DNA of 64,000 nucleotides from Brachybacterium muris (GTDB taxonomy: Bacteria > Actinomycetota > Actinomycetes > Actinomycetales > Dermabacteraceae), in contig NZ_JAFBCB010000001.1 of the NCBI RefSeq assembly GCF_016907455.1, forward strand, positions 1,860,001-1,924,000. Reading direction: 5' to 3'. The notes below the pieces were generated by a model, which made no database searches, was not told the DNA's origin, and saw only the letters and a list, made by a program, of their open reading frames with translations. Made by a program: the position numbers and the translations under genes. Below, piece by piece: positions 53,286-60,674 of this stretch. The number at the start of each line of letters is the position of its first letter. Position 1 is the first letter of the stretch.

Positions 53286-53540
53286 TCAGGACCGGCGCCG
53301 ATCCCGACCGACGACGCTTCGTTCGGCGGCACAGCCATCTGCATGGTGATGGCCGTAGGTGCGTCTCTCGCTGCGCAGGGCCATCACTCCGAGCACGAGG
53401 AAGACGACGCCTCCGAGACCGACCAGGATCGCCGGCCCCACCTTTCCGAGCCACAGGAATATCGCCATCAGGGCGAACTGCATCAGGGCAAGGGCGAGCG
53501 GGGCGATCCATGCTCGTGGGGGGCTTTGCAGGTTTCTCAT
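53286..53540 (-). CDS. Small two-helix membrane protein
   Basis: This 84-residue protein from ATG at 53540 has two hydrophobic helices (WIAPLALALMQFALMAIFLW, then AILVGLGGVVFLVLGVMALR) and a His/Arg-rich tail (YGHHHADGC). A ribosome-site-like GGGGGAGG lies unusually close to the ATG. The function is unknown. The 240 bp to its left (53047-53285) hold nothing I can support. Confidence 0.55.
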   Translation of the reverse strand: MRNLQSPPRAWIAPLALALMQFALMAIFLWLGKVGPAILVGLGGVVFLVLGVMALRSERRTYGHHHADGCAAERSVVGRDRRRS

Positions 53541-53661
53541 GCCTCCCCCGTACGAACTGCGTTCGGTTCGTCCGTGCGACCTTCGTCGGGGATGGTGGGC
53601 GAGAAGGGTCCAGGCCGCGAGCTGGTCCGTGCAACCGCCGACCTGCATCCTGCGGTACTGC

Positions 53662-53946
53662 TCACGACTCAGCCGGCGAGGAACGGTACTCGCTCGCCAG
53701 CAGGGCGAAGCTCATGCCGTCCAGCCAGCGGCCGCTGCGGTGCAGGGAATCCTCGCGGAAGTGCCCTTCCAGCCGCATCCCGATCTTCTCCATGAGGCGC
53801 CTCGAGGCGAGGTTGTCGGCGAAGCAGTTGGCCTCGACCCGGCGCACACCCAGGCCGTCGAAGGCGATCGCCATCAGTGCAGCGGCGTACTCGGTGCCGT
53901 AGCCGCGCCCGGCGAGGGAGGCGACGGCGCTGCGCTCAGAGTCCAC
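53662..53946 (-). pseudogene. C-terminal half of a GNAT acetyltransferase
   Basis: The frame encodes ASLAGRGYGTEYAAALMAIA, LGVRRVEANCFADNLASRRL and MEKIGMRLEGHFREDSLHRS, the acetyl-CoA-binding half of a RimJ/RimL-type GNAT. The first 80-90 residues are missing. The frame enters the tandem repeat at 53935-53996 and then runs antisense or out of frame through the neighbouring membrane-protein gene. It is related in type to the intact GNAT at 54700-55239. Confidence 0.7.
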
Positions 53947-53996
53947 GGGTCTCAGAGTCCACGGGTGTCGGAGTCCCGGGTCCCAGAGTCCACAGG
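53935..53996. repeat. Tandem 15-16-bp repeat at a gene junction
   Basis: Two perfect copies of CTCAGAGTCCACGGGT (53935-53950, 53951-53966) are followed by two degenerate 15-bp copies. The repeat encodes the Ser/Asp/Thr-rich end of the membrane protein on the minus strand and marks the broken end of the GNAT fragment. Confidence 0.85.
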
Positions 53997-54617
53997 ACGG
54001 TCCGCTCGTGCGTCGTCCGGCCGCGGGCCCGTCGTCGAGGAAGCCACAGCCGGATCGTCCGCCGACGGGGCGGGGTCGTTCGCTGTGGGCGCGATCACCA
54101 CGCGCTTCGGGGCGAACAGCACCAGTCCCATCAGACCCAGCAGGGTGAGCAGCAGAGCGGGAACCATCGCGTACCAGTGGAGGTTGAGCAGGACCTCGCC
54201 CCACGGGCCACTGAGTCCTGCATCGAAGTACGTCATGCTCGTGTACACCCCGGCATAGGCGAAGGTGTAGTGGGCGATGGGCAGAGCGAGACGCAGCCCG
54301 GCCCCGAGGAACAGCAGCAGGGCGGAGAGCTTCACCAGTGCCCGGTACCGCCCGATGCATGCCCCGGCGAGCAGCATCACCAGTCCGCCCAGCACCAGCG
54401 CTGCAGCACTGTCGATCAGCAGCATCGTCGTCTCCGTCTCCGTCGCGGGAGGGGCCCAGACCTGCACGGCGGTGCCCTTGGAGCCGAGGACGAGGAGTGC
54501 CCCCTCCACCAGCAGCAGGACGAAGAAGAGGAACCCGACCACCACGGTCAGCCACTGCAGTTTGCGGCTGGGGCGCGTGGCGAGGGCAGTGCGTGATGTG
54601 GCAACGGGGCTGGTCAT
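53952..54617 (-). CDS. Four-helix membrane protein
   Basis: This 221-residue protein from ATG at 54617 (GAGGAGAA site) has about four membrane helices (WLTVVVGFLFFVLLLVEGAL; LLIDSAAALVLGGLVMLLAG; LSALLLFLGAGLRLALPIAH; PALLLTLLGLMGLVLFAP). The soluble C-terminal tail ends inside the tandem repeat (DSGTRDSDTRGL). The true tail length may therefore vary between strains. The function is unknown. Confidence 0.7.
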   Translation of the reverse strand: MTSPVATSRTALATRPSRKLQWLTVVVGFLFFVLLLVEGALLVLGSKGTAVQVWAPPATETETTMLLIDSAAALVLGGLVMLLAGACIGRYRALVKLSALLLFLGAGLRLALPIAHYTFAYAGVYTSMTYFDAGLSGPWGEVLLNLHWYAMVPALLLTLLGLMGLVLFAPKRVVIAPTANDPAPSADDPAVASSTTGPRPDDARADRPVDSGTRDSDTRGL

Positions 54618-54699
54618 GACGGTTCTCCTCATAGGAACAACGGTGGAAGGAAAGTAGCACTGCACCAGCGGCATCGCCTGCATCGCCTACGGTGAGTCC

Positions 54700-55239
54700 A
54701 TGTCGATCCCTCTGCCGCTGACTACCGACCGCCTCACCCTGCGCACCTACCTGCCCAGCGACATGCAGGCCCTGTTGGCGTACTACTCGGACCCGGAGGT
54801 GGCGCGGTACCTGCTGGATGATCCGTGGACGCCGCAGCACGCGGAGCAGCAGATGGAGCAGCAGCTGACCCGCACCGGTCTGGACTGCGAATCCCGCTCC
54901 CTGGCCGTGGTGGTCGAGCACCAGGGCGCGGTGATCGGGGACCTCGCGATCTGGTTGAACGACGGCACCGGCCAGAAGGCCGAGATCGGCTGGGTGTTCT
55001 CACCGCAGGCCGCCGGCAAGGGCTTCGCCGCGGAAGCCGCGGCCGCACTGATCGACGCCGCCTTCACCCACCACGACCTGCACCGCATCGAGGCGCAGAT
55101 GGACGCCCGCAACGACGCTTCGGCCCGGCTGTGCAAGCGGCTGGGGATGCAGCGGGAGGCGCACCTGCGGGAGAACTGGTGGATGAAGGGCGAGTGGACC
55201 AGCACCCTGGTGTACGGGGTGCTGGCCAGCGAGCGCTGA
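54700..55239 (+). CDS. RimJ/RimL-type GNAT acetyltransferase
   Basis: This 179-residue Acetyltransf_3-type protein starts PLPLTTDRLTLRTYLPSDMQ, has the acetyl-CoA loop region GWVFSPQAAGKGFAAEAAAA, and ends EAQMDARNDASARLCKRLGM and QREAHLRENWWMKGEW, the usual RimL pattern. It probably acetylates a small molecule or a protein N-terminus; the substrate is not visible. It is divergent from the membrane-protein gene at 53952-54617. Confidence 0.9.
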   Translation: MSIPLPLTTDRLTLRTYLPSDMQALLAYYSDPEVARYLLDDPWTPQHAEQQMEQQLTRTGLDCESRSLAVVVEHQGAVIGDLAIWLNDGTGQKAEIGWVFSPQAAGKGFAAEAAAALIDAAFTHHDLHRIEAQMDARNDASARLCKRLGMQREAHLRENWWMKGEWTSTLVYGVLASER

Positions 55240-55282
55240 CAGCGAACCGCAAGCTCCTCGCAGCTGCTGCCGAGCTCGCCGG

Positions 55283-55563
55283 TCAGGCCTCGATGACGAG
55301 GGTCTGGCTCTCCCCCGCCTCGATCGTGATCTCGCCGGAGGTACCAGGGATCGTGAGGGTGTGGTCCTGCGTGGTGTGGTTCAGCACCACCACGTAGCGG
55401 GTGCCGTCCTCGCCGTGGCGCTGCAGCACCTCGACATCGGTAGGGAGGTCCGGCACCTCGATCCCGGCCGCGGCATAGGCGCCCTCGAACACGGTGGCGA
55501 GCCCCTCCAGGTCCAGGTCCGAGCCGACGTACCAGGCCTGGCCGGCGAGTAGTCGTCGTTCAT
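55283..55563 (-). pseudogene. C-terminal fragment of a GH42-type beta-galactosidase
   Basis: The frame reads AGQAWYVGSDLDLEGLATVF, GIEVPDLPTDVEVLQRHGED, GTRYVVVLNHTTQDHTLTIP and GSGEITIEAGESQ-like sequence. This fits the C-terminal beta-sandwich of GH42 enzymes ('G.awYvst.ld'). The catalytic barrel is absent. The frame continues upstream only as antisense of the PAP2 gene. It is a remnant of a deleted gene. Confidence 0.6.
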
Positions 55564-55676
55564 GTCCTCGAGTGTGCCACCGCCTGCCGATACACATCCT
55601 CTGCCATGGCGCCTGCAATGTGCCGGCAGGACAGGATGGCGGCGTCAGCGACCTCTGACAGTGCCACACTGATCCG

Positions 55677-56579
55677 ATGTCCTCGATGTCCTCACCACCG
55701 GCGACCCCGCCTTCGCCGGACCCGCCTCCGGCGCCATCGACGCCGTCACCGACGATCGGGGCGCCCGGCGAACCCGGGTCCGGCCATCTGCCGGCCATGG
55801 CTGACAGGAGTGCGTCGGCCGGGATCGCCCACTCCCCCGAGGGCCGCCGCACCGTCGGCATGCTGGCGCTGGTGCTGCTCGCTATTGCGGGCCTCTCAGC
55901 CGTCGCCGTGTGGGGCGCGGGTGAGATCCTCGAAGCGGTCGGTGAACGTGACGGGGTCGCTTTGTGGGACCGCCCGGTCCTGGACTGGGCGATCGGGCAG
56001 CGCCGCCCCGGCCCGGTCTCCGCCCTTTTGTGGTTCACCAACGCCGGCGGCCCGATCTGGCAGCCGATCATCATGGCAGCGCTGGCGCTATTCCTGTGGT
56101 GGCGGTGGCGCAACCCCACCCCGTTCGTGCTGATCGCGATGGCCGAGGTGGGCGCTGTCCTCATCTCCTCCACGACCAAGCGGGTGGTGGACCGTGCGCG
56201 CCCGCCCCAGATCGACGCGGTGCCACCGTTCGAGGTCTCGCCCAGCTTCCCCAGCGGCCACACGATGCAGGCGTTCGCGGCAGCCACGATCATCGCCTAC
56301 CTGCTGATCCGCTACCTGTGGGACCGGCCCCGTTGGCTGCAGGCGATGATCGGCCTGCTCGCGCTGGCCTACGCCTGCCTGATGGGTTTCTCCCGGGTGT
56401 TCCTGGGCTACCACTGGCTGACCGACGTGCTGGCAGCGGCCATGCTGGGCATCGCCTGGTCCGCGGTGGTGATCGCCTGCCACCGCGTGTGGCTCAGGCG
56501 CAGTCGCTCTCGTCCCCGCCAGCGACTGGAGCACCGAACAGCTCGGTCGTCGGATCCGGATGACACCATGACCGCATGA
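55677..56579 (+). CDS. PAP2-family membrane phosphatase
   Basis: This 300-residue protein of the PAP2/undecaprenyl-diphosphatase superfamily has about five to six membrane helices. Its three phosphatase motifs are KRVVDRARPP, PSFPSGH and SRVFLGYHWLTDV. The Pro-rich N-terminus is unusual; ATG at 55796 (MADRSASAG) is a possible alternative start, as the first ATG has no clear ribosome site. It probably dephosphorylates lipid carriers or phosphatidic acid. It overlaps the following helicase gene by ATGA. Confidence 0.88.
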   Translation: MSSMSSPPATPPSPDPPPAPSTPSPTIGAPGEPGSGHLPAMADRSASAGIAHSPEGRRTVGMLALVLLAIAGLSAVAVWGAGEILEAVGERDGVALWDRPVLDWAIGQRRPGPVSALLWFTNAGGPIWQPIIMAALALFLWWRWRNPTPFVLIAMAEVGAVLISSTTKRVVDRARPPQIDAVPPFEVSPSFPSGHTMQAFAAATIIAYLLIRYLWDRPRWLQAMIGLLALAYACLMGFSRVFLGYHWLTDVLAAAMLGIAWSAVVIACHRVWLRRSRSRPRQRLEHRTARSSDPDDTMTA

Positions 56580-59500
56580 GCGAAACGCCACCGGCCCCCT
56601 ATGTGAGCGAGCAGTCCATCCTGCACCTGGTGGGTGCCCAGAGCGCGCAGCGGGGAAAGCTGATCACGCGCACGGGAGCGGCCTCCATCGTGGAGTGGGA
56701 GCTCACCGATGCCGACGGCACCCGGGGCGTGCTCACCGGCACTGTCCAGGGGACGCAGCCCCACCCGTACACCACGGTGGTGCACCTGAAGGCCGGCACG
56801 GAGGTCCGCAGCCTCGGCGTGACCGGATGGGAGCCGTACCGATCCACCTGCTCCTGCCCCGTGCAGCAGGACTGCAAGCACGCGGCCGCCCTGCTGTACG
56901 TCGCCACCGCCCAGGCGATGCGGGAACGGCTGGCGGGGCCCCGCCGCGGCGCCACCCCCCGCGCCGGCGCCTCCCCCTCGGACGCGGCACCTGCTCTGCA
57001 GGACCGCGGTCTTTCTGCCCAGGAAAGACCCTCACGTGGCCGCCCCGCGCCCGCTACACCCACATGGCGGGAACTGCTGGGCCCGCTCGTGCACGGCGGC
57101 ACCTCCCCCGTGCCCTCGGAACCGCTGGCCTTCGGGGTGGAGCTTCGCACCGAGTACGGCGGGTTCGGGTTCTCCCGCTTCGGTGCCCAGCCGGCCACGC
57201 TCCAGGACATCCGCGAGGGCGCTTCCCTGCACGCCGGGCTGCGGTTGCTGCGCCCGGGCACCCGGGAGAACTGGATCAAGGGCGGGCTGACCTGGAAGAA
57301 GTTCCAGTACAGCAGTCCTTTCCCCGCGATCCGCAGTGACCATGCCTCCCTCGTCTCCCGTATCGTTCGGCTGCAACTGGCCGAGAGCACCTACGGGGTG
57401 GACCCCGGGGAACTGCTGCGGCTGGACTCCTTCACCCCTGACGGCTGGGCCCTGCTCTGCGAGGCCCGCCGCCTCGGCATCGATTTCGTGGGCCAAGGGG
57501 TGCTCTCGCACATCGAGTGGGCCGAACCGGTCACCGCAGCCCTCGATGTCCGACGCGCAGGTGCGGGGCTCCGGTTGTCCACCGTCGCCACCACCGCCGA
57601 GGACGCGACCAGGACCGACCTGCGCCCGGCCGGGCCGGGCGGCTTCATCGCGGTGCTGCCGAACGAGGACTCCCCGCAGTCGGCGCGGCTGCAGTTGGCC
57701 CCGGCCGCCGAGCCAGTGCCGGAGGCCCTGCGGGCCCTGTTCCGCCGCCACGAGCAGGTGGAGATCCCGGCCGAGGAGACCCAGGACTTCCTGGAGGACT
57801 ACACCCCGCAGCTGCGCAGCACGATGTCCCTTCGCAGCACCGACGGCTCCGTCACCTTCCCCGACCCGGTGCCGCCGCGCCTGCAGCTGGTGGTGCGCCA
57901 CCGTCGCGGCGACCTCACCGACCTGGAGTGGCAGTGGGTGTACACCGCACCACGGCGCGTGCTGCCCCTTCATCGGACGGGCCGCATCACGCGCTCCGCC
58001 GTGGGCAGGGATCTGGACCACGAGGAGCAGGTGCTCGCCGAGGTGCGCGCCCTGTGGCCACGGGCGTTCGGTGCCGACGAGGCCACCCTGCACGACGTCG
58101 AGGGTGCCGCCTTCGTGGAGCATGTGCTGCCGCGGATTGCGACCCTGCCGGACGTGGACGTCATCGAGCACGGCAAGCGCCCCGGCTACCAGGAACTCAC
58201 CGGCACCCCGCACCTTCGCATCGTCCAGGTCGAGAGCCCCCGCACGGACCGCACCGACTGGTTCGACCTCGGTTTCGAGATCACGATCGGCGAGCACCTG
58301 GTGCCCTTCACCGCGATCTTCAAGGCCCTCTCCCAGGGCAGGAAGTCCGTGCTGCTGCCGGACAAGACCTACGCGAAGCTGGACCACCCCACCTTCGACA
58401 AGCTGCGCGAGCTGCTGATCGAGGCGGAGTCCATGCCGGAGTGGGAGCCGGAGGCTCCTGCCATCGGCCGGCACCAGGTCACGTTCTGGGAGGAGTTCGA
58501 GGACCTCGCCGACGAGTCCGCCACCGCCGTGGCCTGGCGCCGCAGCGTGGGTGCCCTCACGGACCTCCAGGAGATCCCCGTCCCCGCCCCGCCGCCCGGC
58601 CTGGAAGCGATCCTGCGCCCGTATCAGCACGAGGGCTTCGCGTGGCTCACGTTCCTGTACGAGCAGGGGCTCGGCGGGATACTCGCCGACGACATGGGCC
58701 TGGGCAAGACCATCCAGACCCTCGCTCTGTTCCTCCACGCCCGCGGTGCCGGTCCATCGTCGGCCCCGCCGTTCCTGGTGGTCGCACCCAGTTCGGTGCT
58801 CTCGGTATGGGAGTCCGAGGCCGCCCGTTTCGCACCGGGACTTGATCTGCGAGTGCTGCCCACCACCACCGCCAAGCGCGGCACCCCGCTGGCCACGGCG
58901 GTCGAGGGAGCCGACGTGGTGGTCACCAGCTACGCCCTGCTGCGCCTGGACCAGGAGGAGTACACGGCCCTGGACTGGCAGGGCCTGGTGCTGGACGAGG
59001 CCCAGTTCGTCAAGAACCGCATCGCGAAGGCCCACCGCGCCGCTGCCGAGGTGCGGGCCCCGTTCCGGCTGGCGATCACCGGCACGCCGATGGAGAACTC
59101 GCTGACGGACCTGTGGTCTCTGCTGTCGCTGACCGCTCCCGGCCTGTTCCCGTCGATGCCGCGGTTCCGGGAGGAGTACGTCAAGCCGATCGAGAAGCAC
59201 GACGGCACCGCACCTGCCCGCACCCGGGCCGATCAGCGGATGTCACGGCTGCGCCGTCGGATCCGGCCCTTCGTGCTGCGCCGTACCAAGGACGTGGTGG
59301 CCACGGACCTTCCCGAGAAGCAGGAACAGGTGGTGCGGGTCCCTCTGGAGCCCAAGCACCGCCGGCTCTACGAGCAGGTGCTGCAGCGTGAGCGGCAGAA
59401 GCTGCTGGGCCTGGTGGAGGACCTGGACCGCAACCGCTTCATCGTGTTCCGCTCCCTGACCCTCCTGCGGATGCTGGCCCTGGATCCGGCGATCGTGGAC

Positions 59501-60028
59501 CAGGAGCACGCGGCGGTGCCCTCCTCGAAGCTGGAGGCGCTGATGGGCAAGCTCGAGGAGGTGCTGGCCGAGGGGCACCGGGTGATCGTGTTCAGCCAGT
59601 TCACCTCGTTCCTGAGCCGGGTCGCCGAACGGCTGGAGCAGCAGCAGGTGCCGTTCTCCTACCTCGACGGCTCCACAGACGACCGCGCCGGGGCCATCGC
59701 CTCGTTCCGCGAGGGCGAGCTGCCGGTGTTCCTGATCAGCCTGAAGGCCGGCGGGTTCGGCCTCACCCTGACCGAGGCCGATTACGTGTTCCTGCTGGAC
59801 CCCTGGTGGAACCCGGCGGCGGAGGCCCAGGCCGTGGACCGCGCCCACCGCATCGGCCAGCAGCGCACCGTGATGGTGTACCGGATGGTCGCCGAGAACA
59901 CCATCGAGGAGAAGGTGGTGGCGCTGCAGGAGCGCAAGGCCGCCCTGTTCAGCTCCCTGACCGACGGCGACTCCGCCTTCCAGAGCGTGCTGAGCGCCGA
60001 GGACGTGAGGGACCTGCTGCAGGACTGA
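56576..60028 (+). CDS. SWIM-domain SNF2-family helicase
   Basis: This 1150-residue protein of the actinobacterial HepA/RapA-like group has an N-terminal SWIM zinc finger CSCPVQQDCKH (Cys92, 94, 100, His102) and a long middle region. The SNF2 motor shows ADDMGLGKTIQTL near residue 705, DEAQ in LVLDEAQFVKN, ITGTPMENSLTDLWSL, SLKAGGFGLTLTEADYV and DRAHRIGQ. It is an ATP-dependent DNA or RNA polymerase remodeller; the exact target is unknown. ATG at 56576 overlaps the PAP2 stop. It has no nuclease domain and is unrelated in layout to the defence helicase at 19034-22603. Confidence 0.93.
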   Translation: MSETPPAPYVSEQSILHLVGAQSAQRGKLITRTGAASIVEWELTDADGTRGVLTGTVQGTQPHPYTTVVHLKAGTEVRSLGVTGWEPYRSTCSCPVQQDCKHAAALLYVATAQAMRERLAGPRRGATPRAGASPSDAAPALQDRGLSAQERPSRGRPAPATPTWRELLGPLVHGGTSPVPSEPLAFGVELRTEYGGFGFSRFGAQPATLQDIREGASLHAGLRLLRPGTRENWIKGGLTWKKFQYSSPFPAIRSDHASLVSRIVRLQLAESTYGVDPGELLRLDSFTPDGWALLCEARRLGIDFVGQGVLSHIEWAEPVTAALDVRRAGAGLRLSTVATTAEDATRTDLRPAGPGGFIAVLPNEDSPQSARLQLAPAAEPVPEALRALFRRHEQVEIPAEETQDFLEDYTPQLRSTMSLRSTDGSVTFPDPVPPRLQLVVRHRRGDLTDLEWQWVYTAPRRVLPLHRTGRITRSAVGRDLDHEEQVLAEVRALWPRAFGADEATLHDVEGAAFVEHVLPRIATLPDVDVIEHGKRPGYQELTGTPHLRIVQVESPRTDRTDWFDLGFEITIGEHLVPFTAIFKALSQGRKSVLLPDKTYAKLDHPTFDKLRELLIEAESMPEWEPEAPAIGRHQVTFWEEFEDLADESATAVAWRRSVGALTDLQEIPVPAPPPGLEAILRPYQHEGFAWLTFLYEQGLGGILADDMGLGKTIQTLALFLHARGAGPSSAPPFLVVAPSSVLSVWESEAARFAPGLDLRVLPTTTAKRGTPLATAVEGADVVVTSYALLRLDQEEYTALDWQGLVLDEAQFVKNRIAKAHRAAAEVRAPFRLAITGTPMENSLTDLWSLLSLTAPGLFPSMPRFREEYVKPIEKHDGTAPARTRADQRMSRLRRRIRPFVLRRTKDVVATDLPEKQEQVVRVPLEPKHRRLYEQVLQRERQKLLGLVEDLDRNRFIVFRSLTLLRMLALDPAIVDQEHAAVPSSKLEALMGKLEEVLAEGHRVIVFSQFTSFLSRVAERLEQQQVPFSYLDGSTDDRAGAIASFREGELPVFLISLKAGGFGLTLTEADYVFLLDPWWNPAAEAQAVDRAHRIGQQRTVMVYRMVAENTIEEKVVALQERKAALFSSLTDGDSAFQSVLSAEDVRDLLQD

Positions 60029-60064
60029 CCCGAACCCGGTACGCGGTCGGCCGGTCCGCCGCGG

Positions 60065-60673
60065 TCAGGCCGGCCCGCCGTACTGCAGCGCCGTCTCGCC
60101 GTAGCTCTTGGTGCCGTCGTCCGCGTAACCGTCCGGCCAGGAGATCGGCCGGGTGCGGGATGAGCGCTCCACCACCACCACCGCCTCGGGGGCCAGCGCC
60201 GACAGCAGAGTGACCAGCAGCGATTCGACGGCCTCGGTGGCGACCTCGTAGGGCGGGTCGATGAACACCAGGTCCCAGCCGGCACCGGCATCGGTCCCCG
60301 CCCGCCCATCAGGCACGTCATCGCCATCGACCCGCGCTGCGGGGAGGTCATCGACCATTGTCTCGGCCCGCGCTGCCCTCACCTCAGTACGGTCCTCCAG
60401 CCCGAGCGCCCTGGCAGAGCGTCGCAGCTGCTGGGCGCTCGCACCGTGCGCCTCCACCAGCAGGGCGCTGCGGGCCCCGCGGGAGAGCGCCTCGAAGGCG
60501 AGGGCCCCGGTGCCGGCATAGAGGTCCAGCACGCGGGCCCCGTCGATCGCGTGCCAGCCGGCCAGACGGGAGAACAGGGCCTCACGCACCCGGTCGGTGG
60601 TGGGACGGGTGCCCTTGCCGGCGCTGCCGGGTATGGGGCGGCCTCCCAGCTCGCCCGCGATGATGCGCGGCAT
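60065..60673 (-). CDS. rsmD: 16S rRNA (guanine966-N2)-methyltransferase
   Basis: RsmD (202 residues) methylates G966 of 16S rRNA. It begins MPRIIAGELGGRPI, has GKGTRPTTDRVREALFSRL, SAM motif I VLDLYAGTGALAFEALSRGA and catalytic FIDPPYE. A Gly/Asp-rich insertion (VDGDDVPDGRAGTDAGAG) precedes DPPY. ATG at 60673 matches the family start. It lies 1 bp after recG. Confidence 0.95.
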   Translation of the reverse strand: MPRIIAGELGGRPIPGSAGKGTRPTTDRVREALFSRLAGWHAIDGARVLDLYAGTGALAFEALSRGARSALLVEAHGASAQQLRRSARALGLEDRTEVRAARAETMVDDLPAARVDGDDVPDGRAGTDAGAGWDLVFIDPPYEVATEAVESLLVTLLSALAPEAVVVVERSSRTRPISWPDGYADDGTKSYGETALQYGGPA

Positions 60674-60674
60674 C

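Noticed and set aside
52183..53634. Extended GNAT frame starting at 53634
   Set aside because: The first 196 codons lack domain similarity, and a family-consistent ATG exists at 53046.
53935..53996. The tandem repeat considered as a CRISPR or VNTR array with spacers
   Set aside because: Units are directly adjacent with no spacers, so it is a simple short tandem repeat.
57032..59200. A 722-codon minus-strand frame opposite the SNF2 helicase
   Set aside because: It is a shadow of a gene with full helicase motifs; the translated sequence has no recognisable domain.
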